Below, in pieces: positions 52,859-62,454 of a stretch of 64,000 nt of DNA. The stretch comes from an uncultured Lachnobacterium sp. GTDB lineage: Bacteria; Bacillota; Clostridia; Lachnospirales; Lachnospiraceae. The notes under the pieces were generated by a model. The model was not told the DNA's origin and searched no databases. It was given only the letters and a program-made list of their open reading frames with translations. The position numbers and the translations under genes are program-made. Each line of letters begins with the position of its first letter. Position 1 is the stretch's first letter. The DNA is taken from contig URDU01000001.1 in the NCBI GenBank assembly GCA_900546625.1, positions 186,001-250,000 on the forward strand. Reading direction: 5' to 3'.

Positions 52859-52900
52859 ATTATACAAAATTATGTATATTTATACATGAATAATGTATAT
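52859..52900. promoter_or_regulatory. ArgR-type operator (ARG boxes) between argC and argG
   Basis: TGTATATTTATACA (52873-52886) matches TGnATwwwwATnCA, the ARG-box core, and is a near-perfect palindrome. A second, weaker copy TGAATAATGTATAT follows directly (52887-52900). A TATAAT for argC lies at 52864-52859 (minus strand), with a poor -35 that falls into the box. The arrangement fits joint repression of argC and argG by ArgR-arginine; binding was not tested. Confidence 0.6.
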
Positions 52901-52908
52901 TTTTTCAC

Positions 52909-52937
52909 TTGCAATATGTAAAGAACTGGTATATATT
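52909..52937 (+). promoter_or_regulatory. candidate promoter of argG
   Basis: TTGCAA (52909-52914), 17-bp spacer and TATATT (52932-52937), about 90 bp upstream of the argG start and 9 bp downstream of the ARG boxes. Confidence 0.55.
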
Positions 52938-53026
52938 TATTCTAAAGTAATTATTCAAGGCTTTTTGACACAAAAGCAGTTAATGGTTACCATCATAAAG
53001 AATAAACGAAAAGAGGACACGCACTT

Positions 53027-54253
53027 ATGAAAGACAAAGTTGTATTAGCTTATTCAGGCGGACTTGATACCACTGCTATCATTCCATGGCTTAAAGAGAC
53101 TTATGACTATGACGTAATCTGCTGCTGCATCAACTGCGGACAGGGAGAGGAGCTTGACGGACTCGATGAGAGAGCCAAATTATCAGGAGCTTCAAAGCTT
53201 TACATAGAGGATATCTGTGATGAGTTCAGTGAGGACTACATCGTACCTTGTGTACAGGCCGGCGCAGTTTACGAGCACAAATACCTCCTTGGAACAGCAA
53301 TGGCAAGACCAGGCATCGCAAAGAAGCTTGTTGAAATTGCAAGAAAAGAAGGCGCTGTAGCCATCTGCCACGGTGCTACAGGTAAAGGAAACGACCAGAT
53401 CCGTTTCGAGCTCGGTATCAAGGCACTTGCTCCTGATATCAAAGTAATCGCTCCATGGCGTCAGGACAACTGGAAAATGGATTCACGTGAGGCTGAGATC
53501 GAGTACTGTAAGGCACACGGAATCGACCTTCCGTTCGGCACAGATTCAAGCTACAGCCGTGACCGTAACCTCTGGCACATAAGCCACGAGGGACTTGAGC
53601 TGGAGGATCCTTCACAGGCGCCAAACTACGACCATCTGCTCGTATTAAGTGTCACACCGGAGCATGCTCCTGACGAGGGTGAGTATGTTACAATGACATT
53701 TGAGAAGGGTGTTCCTACATCTGTCAACGGCAAAAAGATGAAGGTAGCAGACATCATCAGAGAGCTCAACCGTCTCGGCGGCAAGCACGGCATCGGCATC
53801 ATCGATATCGTTGAGAACCGTGTAGTAGGTATGAAATCACGTGGTGTATATGAGACTCCGGGTGGAACAATCCTCATGGAGGCACATGACCAGCTCGAGG
53901 AGCTCTGCCTTGACCGTGCCACAATGGAAGTCAAGAAGGATATGGGCAACAAGCTCGCTCAGGTAGTTTACGAGGGAAAATGGTTCACACCACTTCGTGA
54001 AGCAATCCAGGCTTTCGTAGAGTCAACACAGGAATATGTTACAGGAGAAGTTAAATTTAAATTATATAAAGGCAATATCATCAAAGCCGGTACTACTTCA
54101 CCATATTCACTCTACAGCGAGTCTCTTGCAAGCTTTACTACAGGAGATCTGTATGACCATCATGATGCAGACGGCTTCATCACTCTGTTTGGTCTTCCAC
54201 TCAAGGTTCGTGCAATGAAGCTTCTTGAGCTTGAGAACAAGAAAAACAATTAA
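53027..54253 (+). CDS. argG: argininosuccinate synthase
   Basis: A 408-residue ATP-pyrophosphatase-type enzyme joining citrulline and aspartate. The PP-loop [17 protein letters not shown] is at the N-terminus, followed by [15 protein letters not shown] and the citrulline/aspartate binding segments. Codon use is biased towards C-ending codons, in contrast to the AT-rich flanks, suggesting high expression. It is transcribed away from argC; argH is not in the window. Confidence 0.97.
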   Translation: MKDKVVLAYSGGLDTTAIIPWLKETYDYDVICCCINCGQGEELDGLDERAKLSGASKLYIEDICDEFSEDYIVPCVQAGAVYEHKYLLGTAMARPGIAKKLVEIARKEGAVAICHGATGKGNDQIRFELGIKALAPDIKVIAPWRQDNWKMDSREAEIEYCKAHGIDLPFGTDSSYSRDRNLWHISHEGLELEDPSQAPNYDHLLVLSVTPEHAPDEGEYVTMTFEKGVPTSVNGKKMKVADIIRELNRLGGKHGIGIIDIVENRVVGMKSRGVYETPGGTILMEAHDQLEELCLDRATMEVKKDMGNKLAQVVYEGKWFTPLREAIQAFVESTQEYVTGEVKFKLYKGNIIKAGTTSPYSLYSESLASFTTGDLYDHHDADGFITLFGLPLKVRAMKLLELENKKNN

Positions 54254-54277
54254 TTGTAACAGCAAATAAAAGAAAAA

Positions 54278-54314
54278 AGAGATGTGAAATAACAGCAATT
54301 ATTTCACATCTCTT
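54278..54314. terminator. bidirectional terminator, arm inside the DUF2225 gene
   Basis: AAGAGATGTGAAATAA pairs with TTATTTCACATCTCTT (one of the longest perfect stems in the window), flanked by A and T runs. On the minus strand the left arm is the last five codons and stop of the DUF2225 gene (R-D-V-K-stop), so coding and terminator functions overlap. Confidence 0.92.
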
Positions 54315-55156
54315 ATTTTTTTAATAATCTCGTTCTTTAAATCAAGTGCCTTATCCTTAATGTGTCTCGAAGCACTTTTCGATATAAGCACTCTTGCAAC
54401 AAGCTTTGATGCCACATCCAAATGGTCAAGCTTATAATTCATCTGAGCTAAAAGCAGCTCAAACGTATCCTGATTCATCCCACATATCGGGAAATGCTCT
54501 GTCGCAACCGCTCTGGTCATTCCATCAAGCGCCTGCTCGTAATAATATTTTTCTGCCTTTTGTGCGCTTAAAAGCTCCTTACTGTCCGTTGACCTGCTAT
54601 CGGCAGCAAGCTGTTCCAATAAGCCACGATAAAGCCATGACAGCTTAAGACAAATATATGCCTTTTCACTGTACGGTGCCCTTTTAACAATTGATGAAAA
54701 AAGTGCCAGCTTAAATCTGTCTATCGCATCATCATACGAATATATCAAAGGTAGCGCTTTGCTGCCGGGCTTAAATTTAGCGGCAACCTGTTCCTTAAGC
54801 AGCCTTATCTGGGTAGTCGACACATGTATAAAGTCGCCATTCATGGCACTATAACCACAATGCGGACACGAGGTGACACCATACTTTATTGTATCAATCC
54901 CCTTGTATACTGGTCTGAAATCGTCATCAGAACCAACAAGACGCACCTTTGATGCCCTTACCGTCAGGGTCTGAAAGCTCTCATCACACACCGGACATGT
55001 AACGCTCTTTGCAAAGACAAAATCCGTTTCGTCCTCTGTCTGAACAGCAGCTGCCACCGGAGCATCCCCGGTGGCAGCTTCTTTATCATCATCGTACAGG
55101 TCATTTATATCTCCGGGATTCAACCCAAATTTGTCAAGGCCTGACATTAAATCCAT
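54299..55156 (-). CDS. DUF2225 domain protein
   Basis: A 285-residue protein of the DUF2225 family. A zinc-ribbon-like pair CPVC (about 55-58) and CPHC (about 93-96) precedes a mostly helical region that may contain TPR-like repeats (residues about 125-270, e.g. YDDAIDRFKLALFSSIV and KAYICLKLSWLYRGL). Function is unknown. It follows glnS by 47 bp and ends in a terminator that overlaps its final codons. SD GAGG lies 6 bp before the ATG. Confidence 0.88.
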   Translation of the reverse strand: MDLMSGLDKFGLNPGDINDLYDDDKEAATGDAPVAAAVQTEDETDFVFAKSVTCPVCDESFQTLTVRASKVRLVGSDDDFRPVYKGIDTIKYGVTSCPHCGYSAMNGDFIHVSTTQIRLLKEQVAAKFKPGSKALPLIYSYDDAIDRFKLALFSSIVKRAPYSEKAYICLKLSWLYRGLLEQLAADSRSTDSKELLSAQKAEKYYYEQALDGMTRAVATEHFPICGMNQDTFELLLAQMNYKLDHLDVASKLVARVLISKSASRHIKDKALDLKNEIIKKIRDVK

Positions 55157-55203
55157 ATTTTACCTCTATTCTTCTCTTCTGTCTATTTTATTTTTAGTCA
55201 AAA

Positions 55204-56889
55204 CTATTTAGCTGCCGGAAGCTTGAAAGAACTCTTTAAGGAAACGATTCTGTTAAATACAGGCTGTCCCTCCTTTGAATCCTTGCAATCCGCACAGAAG
55301 AAGCCGTTTCTGACAAACTGGAAGCTATCATAAGCCTTAGCATTCATAAGCTCCGGCTCCACTACACAGTTATCAAGCACTGTGAGTGAATTTGGATTAA
55401 GATTTAAGCTTCCGTCCTCATTGTACACTCCAAGCTCCTCATTTACGATATTCTCGTAAAGACGAACTGTTACCTGCTTTCCATACTCGGCTGAAACCCA
55501 GTGGATAGTTCCCTTGACCTTTCTGCCGTCAGGACTGTTACCGCCCTTTGATGCAGGGTCATATGTACAGTGAATCTCTGTAACATTGCCGTTTTCATCC
55601 TTAACGCAGCTATTGCACTTCACAAAATAAGCGTTCATGAAACGAACCTCATTGCCAGGGAACATACGGAAATACTTCTTCGGAGGCTCCTCCATGAAGT
55701 CCTCTCTCTCCACATAAAGCTCTCTGGTGAAAGGAACCTTTCTCTTTCCAAGCTCAGGATTCTCCACGTTATTATCCACCTCAAGATACTCAACCTGTCC
55801 CTCAGGGTAATTGTCGATAATCACCTTGACCGGATCAAGCACAGCCATCATACGAGGGCGCTTAGCCTTTAAATCCTCACGGATACAGTACTCAAGCATA
55901 GCGTAATCAACAGAGCTGTTGGCCTTTGATATACCACACAGATCAACGAAATTCTGGATAGACTCAGGTGTGAAGCCCCTGCGTCTGAGTGCTGCTATAG
56001 AAACAAGCCTTGGGTCATCCCAGCCGTCAACGATACCGTCCTCTACAAGACGCTTGATATATCTCTTTCCTGTAACAACATTGGTCAGATAGAGCTTTGC
56101 AAACTCAATCTGCTTTGGTGACTCCTCCGGAGAATTCTTAAATCCACATTCAATAACCACCCAATCATACAGCGGTCTGTGGTCTTCAAACTCCAGAGTA
56201 CATATAGAATGTGTGATGCCCTCGATAGCATCCTCTATAGGATGAGCAAAATCATACATAGGATATACACACCATTTATCGCCTGTATTGTGATGTGTCA
56301 TATGAGCCACACGGTAAAGAATCGGATCTCTCATATTGATATTTGAAGAGCTCATGTCAATTCTCGCACGAAGCACCTTTGTGCCATCCTCAAACTCACC
56401 GTTTTTCATGCGTTCAAAAAGGTCCAGGTTTTCCTCAACACTTCTCTTTGTGTACGGATCCTCCTTGCCGGGCTCTGTGAGTGTACCTCTATACTCTCTT
56501 ATCTCATCAGGTGTCAGGTCAGATACATATGCCTTCCCCTTCTTTATAAGCCCTACTGCACACTCATACATCTTGTCGAAATAATTGGATGCAAAAAACT
56601 TCCTGTCCTCCCAGTCAGCACCAAGCCACTTAACATCGGCCTCGATAGACTCTACAAACTCAAGGCGCTCCTTGGTAGGGTTTGTATCATCAAACCTGAG
56701 ATTGAACTGTCCGTCATACTTCTTTGCCAGTCCATAGTTTAAAAGAATAGACTTCGCATGGCCGATATGCAAATAACCGTTTGGCTCCGGTGGGAATCTG
56801 GTCTTTACTGTCTTGCAATGCCCCTCTGCCAAGTCCTTCTCAATAATCTGTTCAATAAAATTTTTCGAAACTGTTGCCTCGTTCTCCAT
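55204..56889 (-). CDS. glnS: glutaminyl-tRNA synthetase
   Basis: A 561-residue class I synthetase. The HIGH motif is in [14 protein letters not shown], and [23 protein letters not shown] and the GWDDPR motif are GlnRS features that separate it from GluRS. The KMSKS-equivalent position reads [11 protein letters not shown], in place of the VMSKRKL of E. coli GlnRS. The C-terminal anticodon-binding beta barrels contain [13 protein letters not shown]. Presence of GlnRS implies direct Gln-tRNA charging. It has the best promoter of the window (56920-56948) and precedes the DUF2225 gene. Confidence 0.95.
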   Translation of the reverse strand: MENEATVSKNFIEQIIEKDLAEGHCKTVKTRFPPEPNGYLHIGHAKSILLNYGLAKKYDGQFNLRFDDTNPTKERLEFVESIEADVKWLGADWEDRKFFASNYFDKMYECAVGLIKKGKAYVSDLTPDEIREYRGTLTEPGKEDPYTKRSVEENLDLFERMKNGEFEDGTKVLRARIDMSSSNINMRDPILYRVAHMTHHNTGDKWCVYPMYDFAHPIEDAIEGITHSICTLEFEDHRPLYDWVVIECGFKNSPEESPKQIEFAKLYLTNVVTGKRYIKRLVEDGIVDGWDDPRLVSIAALRRRGFTPESIQNFVDLCGISKANSSVDYAMLEYCIREDLKAKRPRMMAVLDPVKVIIDNYPEGQVEYLEVDNNVENPELGKRKVPFTRELYVEREDFMEEPPKKYFRMFPGNEVRFMNAYFVKCNSCVKDENGNVTEIHCTYDPASKGGNSPDGRKVKGTIHWVSAEYGKQVTVRLYENIVNEELGVYNEDGSLNLNPNSLTVLDNCVVEPELMNAKAYDSFQFVRNGFFCADCKDSKEGQPVFNRIVSLKSSFKLPAAK

Positions 56890-56919
56890 AAATGTTCCTC
56901 CGAAAATAATACTGTGTCC

Positions 56920-56948
56920 ATTATAAATTCATCGGTTTACTTTGTCAA
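56920..56948 (-). promoter_or_regulatory. consensus sigma-A promoter of glnS
   Basis: TTGACA (56948-56943), exactly 17 bp, TATAAT (56925-56920) on the minus strand: a perfect match to the consensus, 31 bp before the glnS start, leaving a very short leader and no room for a T-box. Confidence 0.9.
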
Positions 56949-56975
56949 TGAATTAGAAAAAGTAGTGCATGTATG

Positions 56976-57878
56976 TTATACGTGCGTATGTGTAAACAGA
57001 TGATCCTGACAGTATTCCTTGTTGCCTGTGCACTTTGAGCAGTATCTGAATGTTAATTCAGGATTTGATAACTCGGTTCTGCCGCATATATAGCACTTGT
57101 GGCGTGAGATACCGCTGCCCGGACGAGGCTCTGAAAACTGAGACTTAAACTGAGCCTTTCTCTTCCTCTGGTGCATATTCTGTCTGAATGAAAGCCTGTG
57201 CTTGCAGCCATAGATAAATACTAACAGATTTATAAGTGCAAGTACGATTTCTGAGCCGTATGCCAATCCAATCTGCCATCCAAAGCTCATATAGGTATAC
57301 ACATCATATGCAAACATCACGAAGTAAACAAGCACCATCCACTTCATCTTTATAGGAAGCACAAAGTAAAGCCTCACCTCTGCCTCCGGCATCAAAAGAC
57401 CAAGCATCAGATACATGGATATAAGTATATAGTACATAGTCAGATTTATGGATACACCTGTCACTGCAAATATAAGCATTCCTGCTATATCATACAGCAA
57501 GAAGCCCCCGAAAAAGTACACATTCATCCTGAATGAGCCAAGATATGACTCCATGCTGTCTCCGAGCGTCCACAGACAGAATATAAACAAAAGCTGTAAA
57601 AATGATATACTGCCACTCGGCACAAACACCCAGCTTATAAGGCGCCATACCTGTCCGTGCAAAATAGCAGAGGCTGAAAACTGCAGATAATAAAGGACCA
57701 CATCGCCCTTTGTCAAAAGCAGCACACTGCCTATCAGATTCGCAGCGATAAATATTCTCGTGATATTGGGAATCGCTTTGCTTCCATATTTTTGTTCTAG
57801 TTTGTTAAGCCAGTTCATACATTTTAGCAGACATGGTTTTGGTGCAATAAAACCCACGCGTCTGCATCCTCCTGTCAT
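56976..57878 (-). CDS. rhomboid-like membrane protein, catalytic residues not found, zinc-ribbon tail
   Basis: A 300-residue membrane protein with about six hydrophobic segments resembling the rhomboid fold: GQVWRLISWVFVPSGSISFLQL is close to the rhomboid W-R/ISxxF pattern. The serine motif GxSG in helix 4 and the helix-6 histidine of active rhomboids are absent (GVSINLTMYYIL and SFGWQIGLAYGSE instead), so it is probably a pseudoprotease. The C-terminus carries a basic region followed by CYICGRTEL and CSKCTGNKEYC with a His-rich end (HLFTHTHV), a possible zinc site. Start choice is uncertain: 57878 has AAAGGCGG; 57908 and 57818 are alternatives. It diverges from the activase gene. Confidence 0.72.
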   Translation of the reverse strand: MTGGCRRVGFIAPKPCLLKCMNWLNKLEQKYGSKAIPNITRIFIAANLIGSVLLLTKGDVVLYYLQFSASAILHGQVWRLISWVFVPSGSISFLQLLFIFCLWTLGDSMESYLGSFRMNVYFFGGFLLYDIAGMLIFAVTGVSINLTMYYILISMYLMLGLLMPEAEVRLYFVLPIKMKWMVLVYFVMFAYDVYTYMSFGWQIGLAYGSEIVLALINLLVFIYGCKHRLSFRQNMHQRKRKAQFKSQFSEPRPGSGISRHKCYICGRTELSNPELTFRYCSKCTGNKEYCQDHLFTHTHV

Positions 57879-57932
57879 ATTATTGCCGCCTTTTACGCTA
57901 TATCGCAAAGGGCAGCGATCATTACAAAACTC

Positions 57933-57961
57933 ATTATGATAGTTTAATCATACTTTGTCAA
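57933..57961 (-). promoter_or_regulatory. promoter of the rhomboid-like gene
   Basis: TTGACA (57961-57956), 17 bp, CATAAT (57938-57933) on the minus strand, 55 bp before the chosen start. Confidence 0.65.
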
Positions 57962-58003
57962 CGAGACTGCAAATTATTCACAAATTCTTTATAATTATAG
58001 TCA

Positions 58004-58032
58004 TTGTAATTTGTCGATATCTGTCGTATAAT
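58004..58032 (+). promoter_or_regulatory. promoter of the activase gene
   Basis: TTGTAA (58004-58009), 17 bp, TATAAT (58027-58032), about 97 bp upstream of the start. Confidence 0.7.
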
Positions 58033-58128
58033 AATCTCTGTTTTGAAAATAGAACAATTATATATTTTAATAAGAAGAAAGATATATAAAATTATATGAG
58101 TAATACATTAACGGAGGAACGAACCACT

Positions 58129-61100
58129 ATGGAAAATAACAGCTTACATAAGTTGGGCATTGATATCGGCTCAACAACCGTCAAGATTGCACTTCTTGAC
58201 GCCGATGACAATATCCTCTTTTCCGATTATGAGCGTCATTTTGCAAATATCCAGGAGACACTTGAGTCCCTTATCAGAAAGGCCTACGACAAGACAGGTG
58301 ACCTTTCAGTTTGTCCTATGATAACAGGCTCCGGCGGACTCACTCTTGCAAAGCACCTTGAGGTGCCATTCGTACAGGAGGTTATAGCTGTATCTACCGC
58401 ACTCACACACTACGCACCACAGACTGATGTGGCAATAGAGCTGGGCGGTGAGGATGCCAAAATCATATACTTCGAGGGCGGCAACGTGGAGCAGCGTATG
58501 AACGGCATATGTGCCGGCGGTACCGGCTCTTTTATCGACCAGATGGCATCTCTCATCCAGACAGACGCTACCGGACTAAATGAATACGCAAAAAGCTACA
58601 AGGCCATCTACCCTATCGCGGCGCGCTGCGGAGTATTTGCCAAAACAGATATCCAGCCTCTCATCAATGAGGGAGCCACACGCGAGGATTTATCCGCTTC
58701 AATCTTTCAGGCAGTGGTAAACCAGACCATTAGTGGTCTCGCCTGCGGTAAGCCAATCAAGGGACATGTTGCTTTCCTTGGCGGTCCTCTGCACTTTTTG
58801 TCAGAACTTAAATCAGCATTTATCAGAACCTTAAACCTCGATGACGAGCACACCATCGTTCCTGAGAACTCTCATCTGTTTGCAGCAATAGGCTCTGCAT
58901 TAAACTATAAAGACAACTCTGTCACTACACTCTCATCCTTAATCGACCGCCTCTCAAACGGCATCAAGATGGAGTTTGAGGTGGCACGTATGGAGCCTCT
59001 TTTTAAGGATCAGGCTGATTACGATGAATTTACAACGCGTCACGGCAACAATCATGTAAAGACCGGTGACCTTTCTACATACAAGGGCAACTGCTATCTC
59101 GGAATAGATGCAGGCTCCACCACCACAAAGATTGCTCTCGTGAGTGAGGACGGAGACCTTTTGTACTCATTCTACAGCAACAACAATGGAAGCCCTCTTG
59201 CGACAGCCATCCGCTCTATCCAGGAGATTTACTCAAAGCTTCCTGAGGATGCACACATCGTACACTCCTGCTCTACAGGCTACGGAGAGGCTTTATTAAA
59301 GGCAGCTTTAAAATTGGACGACGGCGAAGTTGAGACTGTAGCCCACTACTACGCAGCAGCCTTCTTCGACCCAAAGGTAGACTGTATCCTCGATATCGGT
59401 GGACAGGACATGAAGTGCATCAAGATAAAGAACCAGACAGTCGACTCAGTACAGCTCAACGAGGCCTGCTCTTCAGGCTGCGGCTCATTTATTGAGACCT
59501 TCGCAAAGTCTTTAAACTATTCTGTTCAGGATTTTGCAAAGGAAGCCCTTTTTGCAAAGAACCCTATCGACCTCGGAACCAGATGTACGGTTTTCATGAA
59601 CTCAAAGGTAAAGCAGGCCCAGAAGGAGGGCGCATCTGTCGCAGATATATCAGCAGGACTTGCCTACTCAGTAATAAAGAATGCACTTTTCAAGGTTATC
59701 AAGCTTTCTGATGCAAGCGACCTCGGTGAAAATATCGTAGTCCAGGGCGGTACATTCTACAATGATGCCGTTCTTAGAAGCTTTGAAAAAATAGCAGGTG
59801 TACATGCCACAAGGCCTGATATCGCAGGTATCATGGGTGCCTTTGGTGCCGCACTCATCGCACGTGAGCGCCATGAGGCTGATTACAAGACAACAATGCT
59901 CACAATCGACCAGATAAACGAGCTCACCTACACCACAAAGCTCGCACGCTGTCAGGGCTGTACAAACCACTGTCTTTTAACTATAAACAAATTCTCCGAC
60001 AACAGACAGTACATCACCGGAAACCGCTGTGAAAAGGGTCTGGGCAAGGAGAAGAACAAGGATAACATCCCAAATCTTTTTGAATACAAGAACAAGCGTA
60101 TATTTGACTATGAGCCACTTGACCCAAAGGATGCTCCACACGGTACAGTCGGCATCCCAAGAGCCTTGAATATGTACGAGAACTATCCGTTCTGGGCTAC
60201 ATTTTTCAAACGTCTCGGCTTTTCTGTAGTGCTGTCACCACAGTCTACCAGAAAGATCTATGAGATGGGTATCGACTCAATCCCAAGTGAGTCAGAGTGC
60301 TACCCCGCAAAGCTCACACATGGTCATATAAGCTGGCTCATAAAGCAAAATGTAGATTTTATTTTCTACCCGGCAGTGCCATATGAGCGCAAGGAGTTTC
60401 CTGATGCTAACAATCACTACAACTGCCCTATTGTCACATCATACTCTGAGAATATCAAAAACAACGTGGACGAGATTACCTCAGGCGAGGTTAAATTCAT
60501 AAATCCGTTTATGTCATTTGAGAGTGAGGAAACTATCTCACAGCAGCTCGTAGCCACCTTCTCAAAGGGTGATTTCAACCTGCCTGAGTCACAGATTCGT
60601 GATGCGGTAGCCGCAGGCTGGAAGGAGCTTGCCATGACAAGGCTTGAGATACAGCGAAAGGGCGAGGAAGTGCTCGACTACATGGAGGACACCGGACGTC
60701 GCGGAATCGTGCTCGCAGGCCGTCCGTACCATGTGGACCCGGAAATCAACCACGGTATCCCTGAGCTCATCACAAGCTATGGCATCTGTGTGCTGACAGA
60801 GGACTCAGTATCCCATCTGGGCGAGCTTGAGAGACCTCTCATCGTCATGGACCAGTGGATGTACCACACCAGACTGTACTCAGCCGCCAACTTTGTAAAG
60901 ACCCGTGATGACCTTGACTTAATCCAGCTTAACTCATTCGGCTGTGGTCTCGACGCTGTCACAACCGACTGCGTAAATGATATACTGACAGGCTCAGGCA
61001 AGATATACACCTGCCTGAAGATCGACGAGGTAAACAACCTGGGCGCAGCAAGAATCCGTATCCGCTCGCTCCTTGCCGCCATAAGAGTCAAGGAAACCAA

Positions 61101-62379
61101 GCATGAAAAGCGTGACTTAAAACCGTCTAACTACGAACGTGTTGTATTCACCGAGCAGATGAAAAAGGACAACTACACCATCATCTGCCCTCAGATGTCA
61201 CCTATACACTTTGACCTCCTCGTGCCTGCCTTTAAGGCAGCCGGCTACAACATGGTCATACCTGATATCCCTGCAAGGGAATGTGTGGACGTGGGACTTA
61301 AGTTCGTAAACAACGATGCCTGCTACCCTTCTCTCATTGTCGTGGGACAGATTATGGCAGCCGTCAAATCCGGCGACTATGATATGACACACACAGCCAT
61401 CCTCATCTCACAGACAGGTGGCGGATGCCGTGCAACAAACTACATCGGCTTTATCCGAAGAGCCCTCGAAAAGGCCGGATATCCTGATGTGCCTGTTATC
61501 TCAATCAACATGGTTGGTCTCGAGAAAAACCCGGGCTTTAAGTTCACTCCAAGCCTCATCCAGCACGGACTGTATGCGCTTTTGTTTGGTGATATCTTTA
61601 TGCGCTGTCTCTACAGGGTACGTCCTTACGAGAAAGAGCCGGGAAGTGCCAATGCGCTCCATGAGAAGTGGAAAAAGAGAGTCATCGAATTTGTCGGAAA
61701 CACAAAGATGCTCTCTCACAAGAAATATAAGAAGATGTGCCGCGAAATCATAAGAGATTTCGACAATCTGCCTATGACAGATGAAGTTAAGCCGCGTGTC
61801 GGCGTGGTCGGTGAGATTCTCGTCAAGTTCCTTCCTGCAGCAAACAACTATGTGGTTGACCTGCTCGAAGCTGAGGGAGCAGAAGCTGTAGTGCCTGATC
61901 TGACTGATTTCTTACTCTACTGCTGCTACAACACGAATTTCAAGGCTGACTATCTCGGAGCTTCTAAGAAAGCGAAGTTTATGAACAACCGTCTTATCGC
62001 CTTCTTCGAGTGGCTCAGAAAGGATGCAAGGGATGAGCTGGCTAAGAGTAAGCACTTTGAGCCAACCGCTCACGTGCAGGATCTCGCAGAGTATGCTTCT
62101 CCTATCGTTTCGTGCGGTAATCAGACCGGTGAGGGCTGGTTCCTGACAGGTGAGATGCTTGAGCTCATCAATGAGGGCGTCACAAACATCATCTGTGCAC
62201 AGCCTTTTGCATGCTTACCAAACCATATTGTGGGTAAGGGTGTTATAAAGAGAATCAGACATGATCATCCGGATGCCAATATTGTGGCTATCGATTATGA
62301 TCCGGGTGCTTCTGAAGTAAACCAGCTGAACCGTATTAAGCTGATGCTTTCTACGGCACAGAAAAAACTTAAGAAATAA
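58129..62379 (+). CDS. large 2-hydroxyacyl-CoA dehydratase activase family protein
   Basis: A 1416-residue protein of the BcrA/BadF/BzdQ/HgdC superfamily. Two ASKHA ATPase domains are in tandem: [11 protein letters not shown] (about 10-20) with cluster cysteines [10 protein letters not shown] and ARCGVF, and [11 protein letters not shown] (about 325) with ACSSGCGSF and TRCTVF. Then a Cys motif CQGCTNHC (about 607), a DUF2229 domain (from about 674, [19 protein letters not shown]) and an HgdB-like domain (from about 1016, containing [17 protein letters not shown]). Archetypal activases use ATP to deliver a strong reductant to dehydratases. No separate dehydratase gene is nearby. The frame continues 33 nt upstream to an ATG at 58096, but GGAGG precedes the ATG at 58129. 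Substrate unknown. Confidence 0.9.
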   Translation: MENNSLHKLGIDIGSTTVKIALLDADDNILFSDYERHFANIQETLESLIRKAYDKTGDLSVCPMITGSGGLTLAKHLEVPFVQEVIAVSTALTHYAPQTDVAIELGGEDAKIIYFEGGNVEQRMNGICAGGTGSFIDQMASLIQTDATGLNEYAKSYKAIYPIAARCGVFAKTDIQPLINEGATREDLSASIFQAVVNQTISGLACGKPIKGHVAFLGGPLHFLSELKSAFIRTLNLDDEHTIVPENSHLFAAIGSALNYKDNSVTTLSSLIDRLSNGIKMEFEVARMEPLFKDQADYDEFTTRHGNNHVKTGDLSTYKGNCYLGIDAGSTTTKIALVSEDGDLLYSFYSNNNGSPLATAIRSIQEIYSKLPEDAHIVHSCSTGYGEALLKAALKLDDGEVETVAHYYAAAFFDPKVDCILDIGGQDMKCIKIKNQTVDSVQLNEACSSGCGSFIETFAKSLNYSVQDFAKEALFAKNPIDLGTRCTVFMNSKVKQAQKEGASVADISAGLAYSVIKNALFKVIKLSDASDLGENIVVQGGTFYNDAVLRSFEKIAGVHATRPDIAGIMGAFGAALIARERHEADYKTTMLTIDQINELTYTTKLARCQGCTNHCLLTINKFSDNRQYITGNRCEKGLGKEKNKDNIPNLFEYKNKRIFDYEPLDPKDAPHGTVGIPRALNMYENYPFWATFFKRLGFSVVLSPQSTRKIYEMGIDSIPSESECYPAKLTHGHISWLIKQNVDFIFYPAVPYERKEFPDANNHYNCPIVTSYSENIKNNVDEITSGEVKFINPFMSFESEETISQQLVATFSKGDFNLPESQIRDAVAAGWKELAMTRLEIQRKGEEVLDYMEDTGRRGIVLAGRPYHVDPEINHGIPELITSYGICVLTEDSVSHLGELERPLIVMDQWMYHTRLYSAANFVKTRDDLDLIQLNSFGCGLDAVTTDCVNDILTGSGKIYTCLKIDEVNNLGAARIRIRSLLAAIRVKETKHEKRDLKPSNYERVVFTEQMKKDNYTIICPQMSPIHFDLLVPAFKAAGYNMVIPDIPARECVDVGLKFVNNDACYPSLIVVGQIMAAVKSGDYDMTHTAILISQTGGGCRATNYIGFIRRALEKAGYPDVPVISINMVGLEKNPGFKFTPSLIQHGLYALLFGDIFMRCLYRVRPYEKEPGSANALHEKWKKRVIEFVGNTKMLSHKKYKKMCREIIRDFDNLPMTDEVKPRVGVVGEILVKFLPAANNYVVDLLEAEGAEAVVPDLTDFLLYCCYNTNFKADYLGASKKAKFMNNRLIAFFEWLRKDARDELAKSKHFEPTAHVQDLAEYASPIVSCGNQTGEGWFLTGEMLELINEGVTNIICAQPFACLPNHIVGKGVIKRIRHDHPDANIVAIDYDPGASEVNQLNRIKLMLSTAQKKLKK

Positions 62380-62383
62380 AAAG

Positions 62384-62415
62384 AACGCCCATGCATTCAT
62401 GCATGGGCGTTGTTG
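62384..62415. terminator. terminator between activase and GPH transporter
   Basis: AACGCCCATGCA, loop TTCA, TGCATGGGCGTT. On the minus strand it is followed by CTTTTTATTT, a good T run, so it mainly serves the transporter gene; on the plus strand the run is TGTTG and weaker. Confidence 0.85.
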
Positions 62416-62454
62416 ACTTTCGTATGCAATTTAAGTCTGCTTCAGATTAAAGTT

